Below, one piece after another: positions 56,496 to 64,000 of a DNA stretch of 64,000 nt. Below the pieces are notes generated by a model. That model saw nothing but the letters and a program-made list of their open reading frames with translations, did not search any database and was not told where the DNA came from. The stretch spans positions 570,488-634,487 of the forward strand of contig QHWB01000040.1 in the NCBI GenBank assembly GCA_003222395.1, written 5' to 3'. A program made the translations under genes and the position numbers. The first letter of the stretch is position 1; every line of letters begins with the position of its first letter. Origin of the DNA: Acidobacteriota bacterium. Lineage in GTDB: Bacteria > Acidobacteriota > Vicinamibacteria > Vicinamibacterales > CAVVIG01.

Positions 56496-58276
56496 GATCG
56501 GTTCCGGATCGCGCACGCCGCGTCGACGAGCGCGAGGTGGACGAGCGCCTGCGGATGGTTGCCGAGGAACGCGCCGCTGTTCGGATCGACCTCCTCGGCG
56601 TACAGGCCCACGTCGTTCGCACGCGCGACGAGACGATCCATCAGCGACGTCGCTTCATCGACGCGCCCGGCGCGAGCGAGCGCGCTGACCAGCCAGAACG
56701 AGCAGTTCAGAAAGCATCCCTCACCGCCCGGCACCCCGTCGTCGGCGCGATAGCGATACACGAAGTCGCCGTGCCGCAGCGATCGAGTCACGGCGTCGAT
56801 CGTGCCGGCGATACGTCCGCCGCGCGGATCGCCGTACCCGACGATTGGCAGCATGAGCAGGCTCGCGTCGACGTCTGAACTCCCGGCGATTCTCGAGTAG
56901 CTGCCGAGCGCGTCGGACCAGCAGCGGCCCTCGACGAACGCGCGAATCGCGTCGGCTTCACGCCGCCACCGATCGCGGTGGCGCGCCGGCAGCTCGCCGC
57001 GATCGGCGAGGCGGCCTGCGCGATCCAGCGCGAGCCAGCACATCACCTTCGAGTGCGTGAAATGAAACGGACCGTTGCGCACTTCCCAGATGCCCGAATC
57101 CGGGCCCTGCCAAATCGTACACACGTAATCGGCGATGCGCGCGAGGACGCGGCCCGTATCGCGATCGATGACGTGTTTCCCTTCGCTGTACAGCCACGCC
57201 GTTTCGAAGAGCGCGCCGTAGATGTCGAGCTGCCGCTGCTCGAGGGCGCCGTTGCCGACCCGGACCGGGCGCGAGCCGCGATAGCCGGCGAGCGGCAGGT
57301 CGTGCTCGGTCGTCCCGATGCCGCCGTCCAGACGATACAGGACGTGGAGCTCCGGCTCGGTGATCGCCGTCGCCTGCATGAACCACCAGAACAGCGATCG
57401 CGTTTCGTCGTAGCAGTTCAACTCGAGCAGCGCGTCGATGAGGAAGCTCGAATCGCGAATCCAACAGAAGCGGTAGTCCCAATTGCGCTCGCCGCCGATT
57501 TCCTCCGGCAGCGAGGTCGTCGGCGCCGCCACGGATGCGCCCGACGGCGCGAAGATGAGCGCCTTGAGCACGAGGGCGCTGCGCGTCACCGGATCGCGCC
57601 AGGGACCGTCGTAGCCGCGTCCGGCGACCCACGACTGCCAGAACGAGATCGTGTACGCGAGCCGTGCCTCCAGCGCCTGACGCGTCGGAAACACGAGCGG
57701 TTCGGCATACGCCGTCGAGAGCGCGAGCAGCGCACGCGCGCCGCTCTCCAGTTCGAAGTCGGCGCCCACCGCGTCGTCGTGTTGGGAGGCGGCGCCGGCA
57801 TTCCAGCTCGAGATCGCCATCGCAACTGCGCCGGACGTCGCGACCGGTCGGCCGTTGCGCGTGTCCCACCGCGGCGACGCCGCGGCGTAGTCGAACCGCG
57901 GCGCGAAATGCCAGCGCATCGGCACCGCGCCGGAGAGCCCTTCGAGCGACCGCACGATCTCGCGCATCGGCTCGAGGCGTCCGTCCGGCAGCGTCAGCGC
58001 GTCGATCACCCGCACCGATCCGCGCGCGGTCGTAAAGGTGGTTTCGAGCACGTTCGTGTTCGGCACGTATCGGCGAGAGCTGTCGAATGGAATCGACGGT
58101 TGAACGACGAACGCGCCGCCGCGCGAGGCGTCGAGGATCGCCGCGAACACGCTCGGCGAGTCCATGTTCGGGAGGCACAGCCAATCGATGGCGCCGTCGC
58201 GCGCCACGAGCGCGGCGGTCCGGCCGTCGCCAATCAGCGCGTAGTCTTCGATCGGAGCGTAACCGTCGACGCGCAT
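56492..58276 (-). CDS. GH15-family glucoamylase/trehalase-like enzyme
   Basis: 594 residues from the ATG at 58276, no signal peptide. The N-terminal domain opens YAPIEDYALIGDGRTAALVA and DGAIDWLCLPNMDSPSVFAA. The (alpha/alpha)6 domain has EIGGERNWDYRFCWIRDSSF, the substrate-binding W-D-Y-R-x-x-W-x-R-D signature, and near the end GLYAEEVDPNSGAFLGNHPQ with the likely catalytic Glu and QALVHLALVDAA. Bacterial members act on trehalose or maltose-type glucans in the cytoplasm. Which one cannot be read from the sequence. The longer frame upstream of 58276 is antisense to the next operon. Confidence 0.92.
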   Translation of the reverse strand: MRVDGYAPIEDYALIGDGRTAALVARDGAIDWLCLPNMDSPSVFAAILDASRGGAFVVQPSIPFDSSRRYVPNTNVLETTFTTARGSVRVIDALTLPDGRLEPMREIVRSLEGLSGAVPMRWHFAPRFDYAAASPRWDTRNGRPVATSGAVAMAISSWNAGAASQHDDAVGADFELESGARALLALSTAYAEPLVFPTRQALEARLAYTISFWQSWVAGRGYDGPWRDPVTRSALVLKALIFAPSGASVAAPTTSLPEEIGGERNWDYRFCWIRDSSFLIDALLELNCYDETRSLFWWFMQATAITEPELHVLYRLDGGIGTTEHDLPLAGYRGSRPVRVGNGALEQRQLDIYGALFETAWLYSEGKHVIDRDTGRVLARIADYVCTIWQGPDSGIWEVRNGPFHFTHSKVMCWLALDRAGRLADRGELPARHRDRWRREADAIRAFVEGRCWSDALGSYSRIAGSSDVDASLLMLPIVGYGDPRGGRIAGTIDAVTRSLRHGDFVYRYRADDGVPGGEGCFLNCSFWLVSALARAGRVDEATSLMDRLVARANDVGLYAEEVDPNSGAFLGNHPQALVHLALVDAACAIRNRS

Positions 58277-58319
58277 GAGCCGGCGAGAACCAATGCAGTG
58301 GGCATGCCATAATCCGGCG

Positions 58320-59141
58320 ATGCTGACGTTCGTCGCTGCCCTGGCGTGCGCGATCGCGCTCGATGCCGCGCCCGACGTCCTCGTCTCGCGGCAGCTGGCC
58401 GCGCGGGCGCACCTGACCGTCGGCGACACGGTGACGCTCGCCGCCGACGCCAACGGCGCGCGCGCCCGCACGTTCCGCGTCGCCGGAGTCTACGAGCCGA
58501 CGCCCGATCCGATGCGGTTCACCGCCGAACGGATCGAGGGGCGCCTGCATCTGCCGGATCTCATCGCGTTGACCGCCGATCCTCACGATCCGGCGTCGGC
58601 CGAGTCAGTGAACACGATCAACATGACGCTCGCGCCCGGAATCGATACGCGCCGCTTCATCGCCGACCTCGCGTCGCAGGCGCCGGGGGTCACCGGCTGG
58701 CCGACCGCCCGATCGCGAGACGACGATCCGTTCGTCGTCCTCGATCGGTTCCACCTCGCGATTTCCGTCGTGACCGTCGTCGGATCGACCGCGTTCCTTC
58801 TCGCGCTGATGGTCATTCGCGCCGAAGAGCGCCGCGACACGATCGCGATCCTGCGCATGGTCGGCATCTCGCGTCGATCGCTTCTGACCTCGGTCGCCGT
58901 CGAAGGGCTCGTCACCGCGATCGCCGGCGCGATTTTCGGCGTCGCGCTCGCCTTCACGACCGAAGGGCTCGTCAACCGCATCTTCCAGACGCGCTACGAT
59001 ACGGCGCTCGTCTTCGTCCGCGTCACGCCGGCGCTCGCATGGCGGGCCGTCGCTGTCGCGGCGCCGCTCGGCATCGCGGCGGGGCTGGCGGCGTCCTGGA
59101 CGCTGCTGCGCCGCAACATCCTGTCGCTCTTTCGCCGATGA
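58320..59141 (+). CDS. FtsX-like permease, first of the AttEFGH-like operon
   Basis: 273 residues. It starts with one hydrophobic segment (LTFVAALACAIALDAAPDVL) that may be a signal peptide. A periplasmic part follows (HLTVGDTVTLAADANGARAR, FRVAGVYEPTPDPMRFTAER), then a C-terminal FtsX block of three helices (SVVTVVGSTAFLLALMVIRA, RRDTIAILRMVGISRRSLLT). It is shorter than usual FtsX/MacB permeases (about 400 residues), lacking most of the N-terminal periplasmic domain. The similar second permease next to it would complete the pair. Stop and next start overlap as ATGA. Confidence 0.8.
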   Translation: MLTFVAALACAIALDAAPDVLVSRQLAARAHLTVGDTVTLAADANGARARTFRVAGVYEPTPDPMRFTAERIEGRLHLPDLIALTADPHDPASAESVNTINMTLAPGIDTRRFIADLASQAPGVTGWPTARSRDDDPFVVLDRFHLAISVVTVVGSTAFLLALMVIRAEERRDTIAILRMVGISRRSLLTSVAVEGLVTAIAGAIFGVALAFTTEGLVNRIFQTRYDTALVFVRVTPALAWRAVAVAAPLGIAAGLAASWTLLRRNILSLFRR

Positions 59142-60397
59142 CGTCGCTCGGGCTCGCGTGGCGAACGGCAAGGCGCTACCGCGCGCGGACACTGCTCGCT
59201 GTCGCGGGCGTCGCCATCATTGGCGCGCTCCTCTTCGACATGCTGCTCCTGTCGAGAGGGTTGCTGGCGTCGTTCGCCGATCTCCTCGACAGCGAAGGAT
59301 TCGACGTTCGCGTCATCGCCAGCGAAGGGCTGCCCGCGATGCGCGTGCCGATTCCAGGATCGGCCGACCTGGCGGATCGTATCCGCGGGATGCCATCGGT
59401 GCGTGACGTCGCGCTGATCCGGATGGAACGCGCGCGCGTCCGCCGCGGAGCGGACCGACCTCGCGTCGTGACCCTCGTCGGCCGCACGCAGTCGGGCGTC
59501 GGGCCGTGGACCGTCGTGCGAGGCGCGAGCCTGTCCTACGGGCCCGTCGGTAGCGCACGCGCGTCAGGCGAGCGTGATAGTGCGAGCCTTCCAAGCGAAC
59601 GCGGGGACTGCCCCGTCGTCATCGGCCGCAACCTTGCGACCGCCTTTGCGCTCGAACCCGGATCGTCGCTCGACGTCACGGCTACACCGGCCGGCATCGC
59701 GTCGGCGCTGCCTTCGGTCGCGTGCCGCGTCGTGGGTCTGGTCGACTTCGGCTTCGCCGGCGTCGACGAATACGCCGTGGCGACGACGATGGACGCGTTC
59801 GAGGCGATCGTCGCGGAACCGAGTCACGGCGAGGCCGACTTGATCCTCGTGGCGTCGCGCGCCGAGTCGGGCGGCGGCGCGGCCGCCGCACGCGCGATCG
59901 CCGGGCTTCGTCCGGATCTTCGCGTGTACTCGAACGAAGACGTCGTCGCGCAGTTCAATCGCAACGGCTTTGCGTACTTCAGACAGATCTCGTTCGTGCT
60001 CTCGTCGCTGACGATGTCGTTCGCGTTTCTCCTGGTGGCGACGCTGCTGACCGTCTCGATCAACCAGCGGCTCGGCGAGATTGCGGCGCTGCGCGCGCTC
60101 GGGATCGGCCGGCGGCGCATCGCGGCCATGCTCCTGTGGGAGTCTGCGCTGCTCGTCGGCGCCGGCGCGCTGCTCGCCCTTCCGCTCGGCGGCGTGCTGG
60201 CGCTGCTGCTCGATCACATCCTGCGGCAGATGCCGGGTCTGCCCGAGCGGCTGCACTTCTTCGTCTTCGAGCCGCGGGCGCTCGTCATTCACGTCGTCCT
60301 GTTCGTCATCACTGCCGCCGCCGCCGCGGCGTATCCCGTCTGGCTGACATCGCGGCTGCCGATTGCCGCCACGCTGCGCCGCGAGGTCGTCGGCTGA
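59138..60397 (+). CDS. FtsX-like permease, second of the AttEFGH-like operon
   Basis: 419 residues: first helix RTLLAVAGVAIIGALLFDML, a MacB-like periplasmic domain (SEGFDVRVIASEGLPAMRVP ... VVIGRNLATAFALEPGSSLD) and a final FtsX block (ISFVLSSLTMSFAFLLVATL, LGEIAALRALGIGRRRIAAM). About 20 residues near 137-157 (GSARASGERDSASLPSERGD) are encoded by a diverged family B repeat and form an additional loop. It is coupled to the genes on both sides. Confidence 0.85.
   Translation: MTSLGLAWRTARRYRARTLLAVAGVAIIGALLFDMLLLSRGLLASFADLLDSEGFDVRVIASEGLPAMRVPIPGSADLADRIRGMPSVRDVALIRMERARVRRGADRPRVVTLVGRTQSGVGPWTVVRGASLSYGPVGSARASGERDSASLPSERGDCPVVIGRNLATAFALEPGSSLDVTATPAGIASALPSVACRVVGLVDFGFAGVDEYAVATTMDAFEAIVAEPSHGEADLILVASRAESGGGAAAARAIAGLRPDLRVYSNEDVVAQFNRNGFAYFRQISFVLSSLTMSFAFLLVATLLTVSINQRLGEIAALRALGIGRRRIAAMLLWESALLVGAGALLALPLGGVLALLLDHILRQMPGLPERLHFFVFEPRALVIHVVLFVITAAAAAAYPVWLTSRLPIAATLRREVVG
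59550..59606. repeat. Family B-like element inside the second permease gene
   Basis: GTAGCGCACGCGCGTCAGGC plus GAGCG (from 59550) and GTGCGAGCCTTCCAAGCG-type sequence up to about 59606 resemble two diverged copies of the GTAGCGCGAG...TTTCAGGCGAGCG unit. The reading frame is kept. Confidence 0.55.
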
Positions 60398-61074
60398 TGC
60401 CGGCGTCGTTGGTCGTCGAGGCGCGTGGCGTGAGCCGTGTGTTCCCGATGTCGGCCGGTCCAGTGACAGCGCTGCGCGACGTGACGCTTCACGTCGCCGC
60501 CGGCGAGTACGTCGCCATCGCCGGACCGTCGGGCTGCGGCAAGTCGACGCTGCTGCACCTGGTCGGCTGCGTCGACACGCCCTCGTCGGGATCGATCCTC
60601 TTCGAGCACCGCGATGTCGCGGCGCTGTCGGAGGCGGCGCGCAGCCGCATCCGGCTGACGCGCATCGGCTTCGTCTTTCAGCGATTCTTCCTGCTGCCGA
60701 TGTTGACGGCAGCGGAGAATATCGAGCTGCCGCAGGCCGAAGCCGGCGTCGCCCCTGCGGCGCGCCGCGCGCGGACGCGCGCGCTGCTCGAGTACGTGGA
60801 GCTGGTCGATCGCGCGGATCATCTGCCGTCGCAGCTCTCGGGCGGCGAGATGCAGCGCATCGCCATCGCGCGGGCGCTGGCGAACAATCCTGTGCTGCTC
60901 GTCGCCGACGAGCCGACGGGCGAGCTCGACGAGACCACCGGCGAGCACATCGCCGACCTCTTCGACCGCGTCCACGCCGACGGCACCGCCATCCTCGTCG
61001 TGACGCACAACCCGACGTTGGCGATTCGAGCGTCGCGACGGCTCGCCATGAAGAGCGGGAGCCTGGTCGCATGA
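60397..61074 (+). CDS. ABC transporter ATP-binding protein (MacB/LolD-like)
   Basis: 225 residues. Walker A AGPSGCGKST, Q-loop RIGFVFQRFFLLPMLTAAEN, signature QLSGGEMQRIAIARAL, Walker B VLLVADEPTGELDE and switch His VVTHN. The Q-R-F-F-L-L-P pattern is characteristic of MacB/LolD/AttE-type ATPases that partner FtsX permeases. It starts on the last base of the preceding stop (TGATG) and its own stop overlaps the next ATG, so the four genes form one tight operon. Confidence 0.93.
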   Translation: MPASLVVEARGVSRVFPMSAGPVTALRDVTLHVAAGEYVAIAGPSGCGKSTLLHLVGCVDTPSSGSILFEHRDVAALSEAARSRIRLTRIGFVFQRFFLLPMLTAAENIELPQAEAGVAPAARRARTRALLEYVELVDRADHLPSQLSGGEMQRIAIARALANNPVLLVADEPTGELDETTGEHIADLFDRVHADGTAILVVTHNPTLAIRASRRLAMKSGSLVA

Positions 61075-62600
61075 TCGTTCGACTTGCCATTCGCTCGCTC
61101 ACCACGCGGCCCCTGAGAAGCGCGGTGCTCGCGGCCGGCTTCGGTCTGGGGATCGGCGTCATGGTGGAGCTGCTCGGCGTCGGTCAGGTGATTCTCGAGC
61201 AGGCGCACTCGCCGGCGCTGCAGGGCGGCGGCACCGTCGTCGTCGGCGGCGCATTCGGTCCGCTCGACAGCGCGCGGTTTCTGTTGTCGCAGCTGTCCTC
61301 GTCGAAACGCCTGCGAGGTCAGGTGGTGGCCGCGTCGCCGAATCGCCGCGCGACGGTCTTTCTCATCAAACCCGGGCTCGCAATCGCGGTGTCGATGCGT
61401 GGAGGCGTACCGAGCCTCGAGAAGGCCGTTGGCGATTCCGAGGTGTCGGGGCGCGCGGAATGGCGCGACGCCGCCACGGACGCCGCGTGGACGAACGCGC
61501 TCCCCGGCGACGTCCTCCGCGCAATGGACCGCTTCCATCCCGTTCCTGATTTGTGGGGAAATTCTTCTGACTCCAATCAGCAGTCCTCAGCCACCAGCAA
61601 CCAGCAGCCAGCAACCAGCCCCCAGCAACCAGCCCCCAGCCCCAAGGGATGGGCCGAGTGGCTGTACTTCAACGGCCGCAGCACTGATGGGCGACTGCGG
61701 TTCTATCTGTCGTTCATCGCCGGCGCGGTGCATGCGTCGGGTGCGCGGCCGATCACGGCACGGCTCCAGCTCGAACGCGACGGTCGCTCGACGAATTATT
61801 TGGCGGCGGCGGAGGTCGACGATCGCGAACTGCTCGCACGTGCTCCCGATCTGGACGTTGGTGACACCCACGTACGACTCGAAGGCACGCGGTACACGAT
61901 CACGCTCGCGCTCCGCGCGGAAGCGTCGGCTACGCCTCTAACCGGACTGCTGACGCTCGATGCCGCCCCCGGCCGATCGCTGCCGCCCGCAGCGATTCAT
62001 GGCGCCGGCGGATGGGTATCGGGGTACGTCGTGCCGGTGCTGGCAGGCACGTTTCAAGGCGTGCTTCGCATCGGCGGCGACACAATCCGGGTCGAGAACG
62101 CATCCGGCTACCACGATCACAACTGGGGATTCTGGGAAGGAGTGCACTGGCAGTGGGGTCAGGTGGCGAACGGCGACCTCTCGATCGTGTACGGCCGCGT
62201 CTTCCCGCCGGCAAACGTCGCCGATCCCCGGCGCATCCCCGGGTTCCTCGGGTTGCTCGGAGCCGACGGTCCTCTGGCCTTCTCCACCGACGTCGCGATC
62301 ACCGAGGAGGACGATCGCGGTCTCCCACGCGCCATCCACATTCAGGCGCGAGGCGACGAGACCGACCTGACGCTCCACTTCACAGTCGCCGAACAGGTGC
62401 GCACGTCGACGTTCCTGCAGATGGGAGGGACGTACGAAGTGCGCGGCCGTGCCGCCAGCCGAGACATTTCTTTCACCGCCCGCGGATCAGCAGAAACATT
62501 TCGACCTACTCCCGACTCTTCGGTCTCATATTCGCCGCGAGGACTTTCTTTCGCAGGCGGATCGACGCCGGCGTCACCTCGACGAGCTCGTCGTCGTTGA
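61071..62600 (+). CDS. AttH/CrtC-like lipocalin-fold protein with N-terminal membrane helix
   Basis: 509 residues. The head ([34 protein letters not shown]) looks like the first helix of an FtsX permease. The C-terminal 250 residues contain [19 protein letters not shown] and [20 protein letters not shown], the signature of the CrtC/AttH double-lipocalin fold. In the att operons AttH accompanies an AttE ATPase and AttF/AttG permeases, as here. Ligand unknown. Residues near 165-193 are a Ser/Gln/Pro-rich linker encoded by a CA-rich array. The last 32 codons lie antisense to typA, so the natural C-terminus may have been replaced. Confidence 0.78.
   Translation: MIVRLAIRSLTTRPLRSAVLAAGFGLGIGVMVELLGVGQVILEQAHSPALQGGGTVVVGGAFGPLDSARFLLSQLSSSKRLRGQVVAASPNRRATVFLIKPGLAIAVSMRGGVPSLEKAVGDSEVSGRAEWRDAATDAAWTNALPGDVLRAMDRFHPVPDLWGNSSDSNQQSSATSNQQPATSPQQPAPSPKGWAEWLYFNGRSTDGRLRFYLSFIAGAVHASGARPITARLQLERDGRSTNYLAAAEVDDRELLARAPDLDVGDTHVRLEGTRYTITLALRAEASATPLTGLLTLDAAPGRSLPPAAIHGAGGWVSGYVVPVLAGTFQGVLRIGGDTIRVENASGYHDHNWGFWEGVHWQWGQVANGDLSIVYGRVFPPANVADPRRIPGFLGLLGADGPLAFSTDVAITEEDDRGLPRAIHIQARGDETDLTLHFTVAEQVRTSTFLQMGGTYEVRGRAASRDISFTARGSAETFRPTPDSSVSYSPRGLSFAGGSTPASPRRARRR
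61565..61648. repeat. CAACCAGC-type degenerate array inside the AttH-like gene
   Basis: CAGCAACCAGCAGCCAGCAA and CCAGCCCCCAGCAACCAGCC repeat a 7-13 base word. The array is in frame and encodes Asn, Gln, Ser, Ala and Pro only, between the membrane-helix region and the lipocalin part. Confidence 0.8.
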
Positions 62601-64000
62601 TGAACTCGATTGCCTGCTCGAGCCCCAGCTTGCGCGGCGGAATCAGGCGGATCGCTTCGTCCGCCGTCGATGCGCGCATGTTGGTCTGCTTCTTTTCCTT
62701 GGTGACGTTGACGTCCATGTCGTTGGGGCGCGCGTTCTCACCGACGATCATCCCCTCGTAGACCTGCGTCCCCGGGTCGATGAAGATCTCGCCGCGCTCC
62801 TGCAGGTTGTAGATGGCGTACGACGTCGCCGGCCCCGGCCGATCGGCCACGAGCGCGCCGTTGACGCGCGAGGGAATCGCGCCGTGCCACGGCTCCCAGC
62901 TCGCGAAGATGTGGTTCATGATGCCGGTGCCCTTCGTGTCGGTCATGAACTGCGAGCGGAAGCCAATCAGGCCGCGCGCCGGCATCCGGAATTCGAGGCG
63001 CACCCGCCCGCTGCCGTTATTGACCATCTTGGTCATCACGCCCTTGCGCTCGCCCACCTGCGCGATGACGACGCCCTGATGCTCTTCGGGCACGTCGATC
63101 ACGAGATCCTCGACCGGCTCGACGATCTCGCCGTTCTTCTCCTTCGTGACGATGTCGGGGCGGGAGACCTGCAGCTCGTAGCCTTCGCGCCGCATCATCT
63201 CTATCAGAATCGACAGCTGCAGCTCGCCGCGGCCGACGACTTTCACCTGCTCGGGTGAATCGGTCGGCTCGATCCGAATGGACACGTTCCCGAGCAGCTC
63301 GCGGTCGAGGCGATCGCGGAGCTGGCGCGACGTGACGTACTGCCCCTCGCGTCCCGCCACCGGCGACGTGTTGACGCCGAAGATCATCGAGACCGTCGGC
63401 TCGTCGATCGCAATCGGCGGGATCGCGATGCGGTGCTCGACGTCGGTGATCGTCTCTCCGATCGTGATGTCGTCGATGCCGGCGAGGCACACGATGTCGC
63501 CGGCGGCAGCCTCCTGGATGTCGATCCGCTTCAGTCCGTCGAACGCGTACAGCTTCGTGACCTTCGTCTCCTGGACGGCCGCATCGAGCTTGCAGACGGC
63601 GACGGGATCGCCGACCTTCACGCGCCCGTTGAAGATCCGGCCGACGGCGATGCGGCCGACATAGTCGCTCGAGTCGAGATTCGCGACGAGCAGCTGCAGC
63701 GGCGCGTCGGGGTTTCCTCTCGGCGGCGGTACGTGCTCGACGACGGCGTCGAACAGCGGACGCAGATCGTCGCCCGCGCCCGCCGGATCGCGCGTAGCCG
63801 TGCCGACGCGCGCATTGGTGTAGAGCACGGGAAAGTCGAGCTGATCCTCGTTCGCGTCGAGGTCGATGAAGAGGTCGTAGATCTCGTTGAGCACCTCGCC
63901 GGCGCGCGCATCGGGGCGGTCGATCTTGTTGATGACCACAATCGGCGTCAGCCGGCGCTCGAGGGCCTTTCGGAGAACGAAGCGGGTCTGCGGCAGCGGC
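62506..64000 (-). CDS. typA: Translational GTPase TypA/BipA, C-terminal part (5' end outside window)
   Basis: About 497 residues are present. The first visible residues ([36 protein letters not shown]) are the end of the GTPase domain, including the G4 motif NKID. Domain II follows ([20 protein letters not shown]), then the EF-G-like domain III ([40 protein letters not shown]), domain V and the TypA-specific C-terminal domain with [20 protein letters not shown] and [14 protein letters not shown]. TypA assists ribosome assembly and function under stress. The stop at 62506 lies within the 3' end of the convergent AttH-like gene. Confidence 0.96.
   Translation of the reverse strand, partial: PLPQTRFVLRKALERRLTPIVVINKIDRPDARAGEVLNEIYDLFIDLDANEDQLDFPVLYTNARVGTATRDPAGAGDDLRPLFDAVVEHVPPPRGNPDAPLQLLVANLDSSDYVGRIAVGRIFNGRVKVGDPVAVCKLDAAVQETKVTKLYAFDGLKRIDIQEAAAGDIVCLAGIDDITIGETITDVEHRIAIPPIAIDEPTVSMIFGVNTSPVAGREGQYVTSRQLRDRLDRELLGNVSIRIEPTDSPEQVKVVGRGELQLSILIEMMRREGYELQVSRPDIVTKEKNGEIVEPVEDLVIDVPEEHQGVVIAQVGERKGVMTKMVNNGSGRVRLEFRMPARGLIGFRSQFMTDTKGTGIMNHIFASWEPWHGAIPSRVNGALVADRPGPATSYAIYNLQERGEIFIDPGTQVYEGMIVGENARPNDMDVNVTKEKKQTNMRASTADEAIRLIPPRKLGLEQAIEFINDDELVEVTPASIRLRKKVLAANMRPKSRE

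Noticed and set aside
1-64000. tRNA, rRNA, insertion sequence, integrase or phage genes
   Set aside because: I looked for cloverleaf ends with CCA-like tails, transposase and integrase motifs and found none. A covariance search could still find a structured RNA that I missed.

Overview
The window is GC-rich (by eye about two thirds G+C) chromosomal DNA. It looks like an Acidobacteriota genome, most probably of the Vicinamibacteria type. This is inferred from gene content, because no rRNA gene is present. The pointers are very long MacB-type orphan permeases (ADOP), one of them behind a PadR regulator; an Oar-like TonB-dependent receptor; many secreted peptidases; and dense short intergenic repeats. 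No phage, insertion sequence, CRISPR array, tRNA or rRNA was recognised.

Layout. 1-5.5 kb: start of an M14 peptidase, half a PadR gene, a small zinc protease, a Dabb protein, a MocR regulator divergent from ilvE, a chimeric pseudogene (GtrA head plus the tail of another protein), and a CDP-alcohol phosphatidyltransferase. 5.7-15.7 kb: glyoxalase remnant, ABC-F protein, M29 aminopeptidase, a metallothionein-like gene of 49 codons, AsmA-like protein, YgjP-like protease, GIY-YIG protein, remnant of an outer-membrane efflux factor, zinc alcohol dehydrogenase and a YbaK-type tRNA deacylase. 15.7-25.8 kb: rmuC, a tripartite RND efflux operon, a divergent PadR gene and an ADOP permease. 26-36 kb: orphan mreB, WYL regulator, an overlapping run of amidohydrolase, YfcC-type transporter and HAD phosphatase, a small PadR operon whose last gene carries a nonsense codon, and an alkaline-phosphatase-family enzyme. 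36-44 kb: S8 protease, a LigD split into ligase and polymerase genes, a Tat-type esterase, a four-helix-bundle gene between G/C-rich arrays, and a second ADOP permease. 44-48 kb: a TonB receptor whose middle has been replaced by an ABC exporter on the opposite strand. 48-58 kb: class V aminotransferase, M28 peptidase, DsbA-like lipoprotein, Vms1-like peptidyl-tRNA hydrolase, DUF4142 protein, rhomboid protease and a GH15 glucanase. 58-64 kb: an AttEFGH-like ABC operon (two permeases, ATPase, CrtC/AttH-like protein) converging on typA, which runs off the right edge.

Two themes stand out. First, gene decay: at least six genes are truncated, fused, frameshifted or interrupted. Second, several families of short repeats. 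One family (called A here, about 150 bp) has two halves, and four of its five copies end 15-45 bases before a start codon on the same strand. Families B (GTAGCGCGAGGCTTTCAG palindromes) and C (GTAGGGGCGGACC hairpins), together with G-rich arrays, also sit inside reading frames, where they add linkers or extend signal-peptide regions. Many operons are joined by 4-base GTGA or ATGA overlaps, which decided several start calls.
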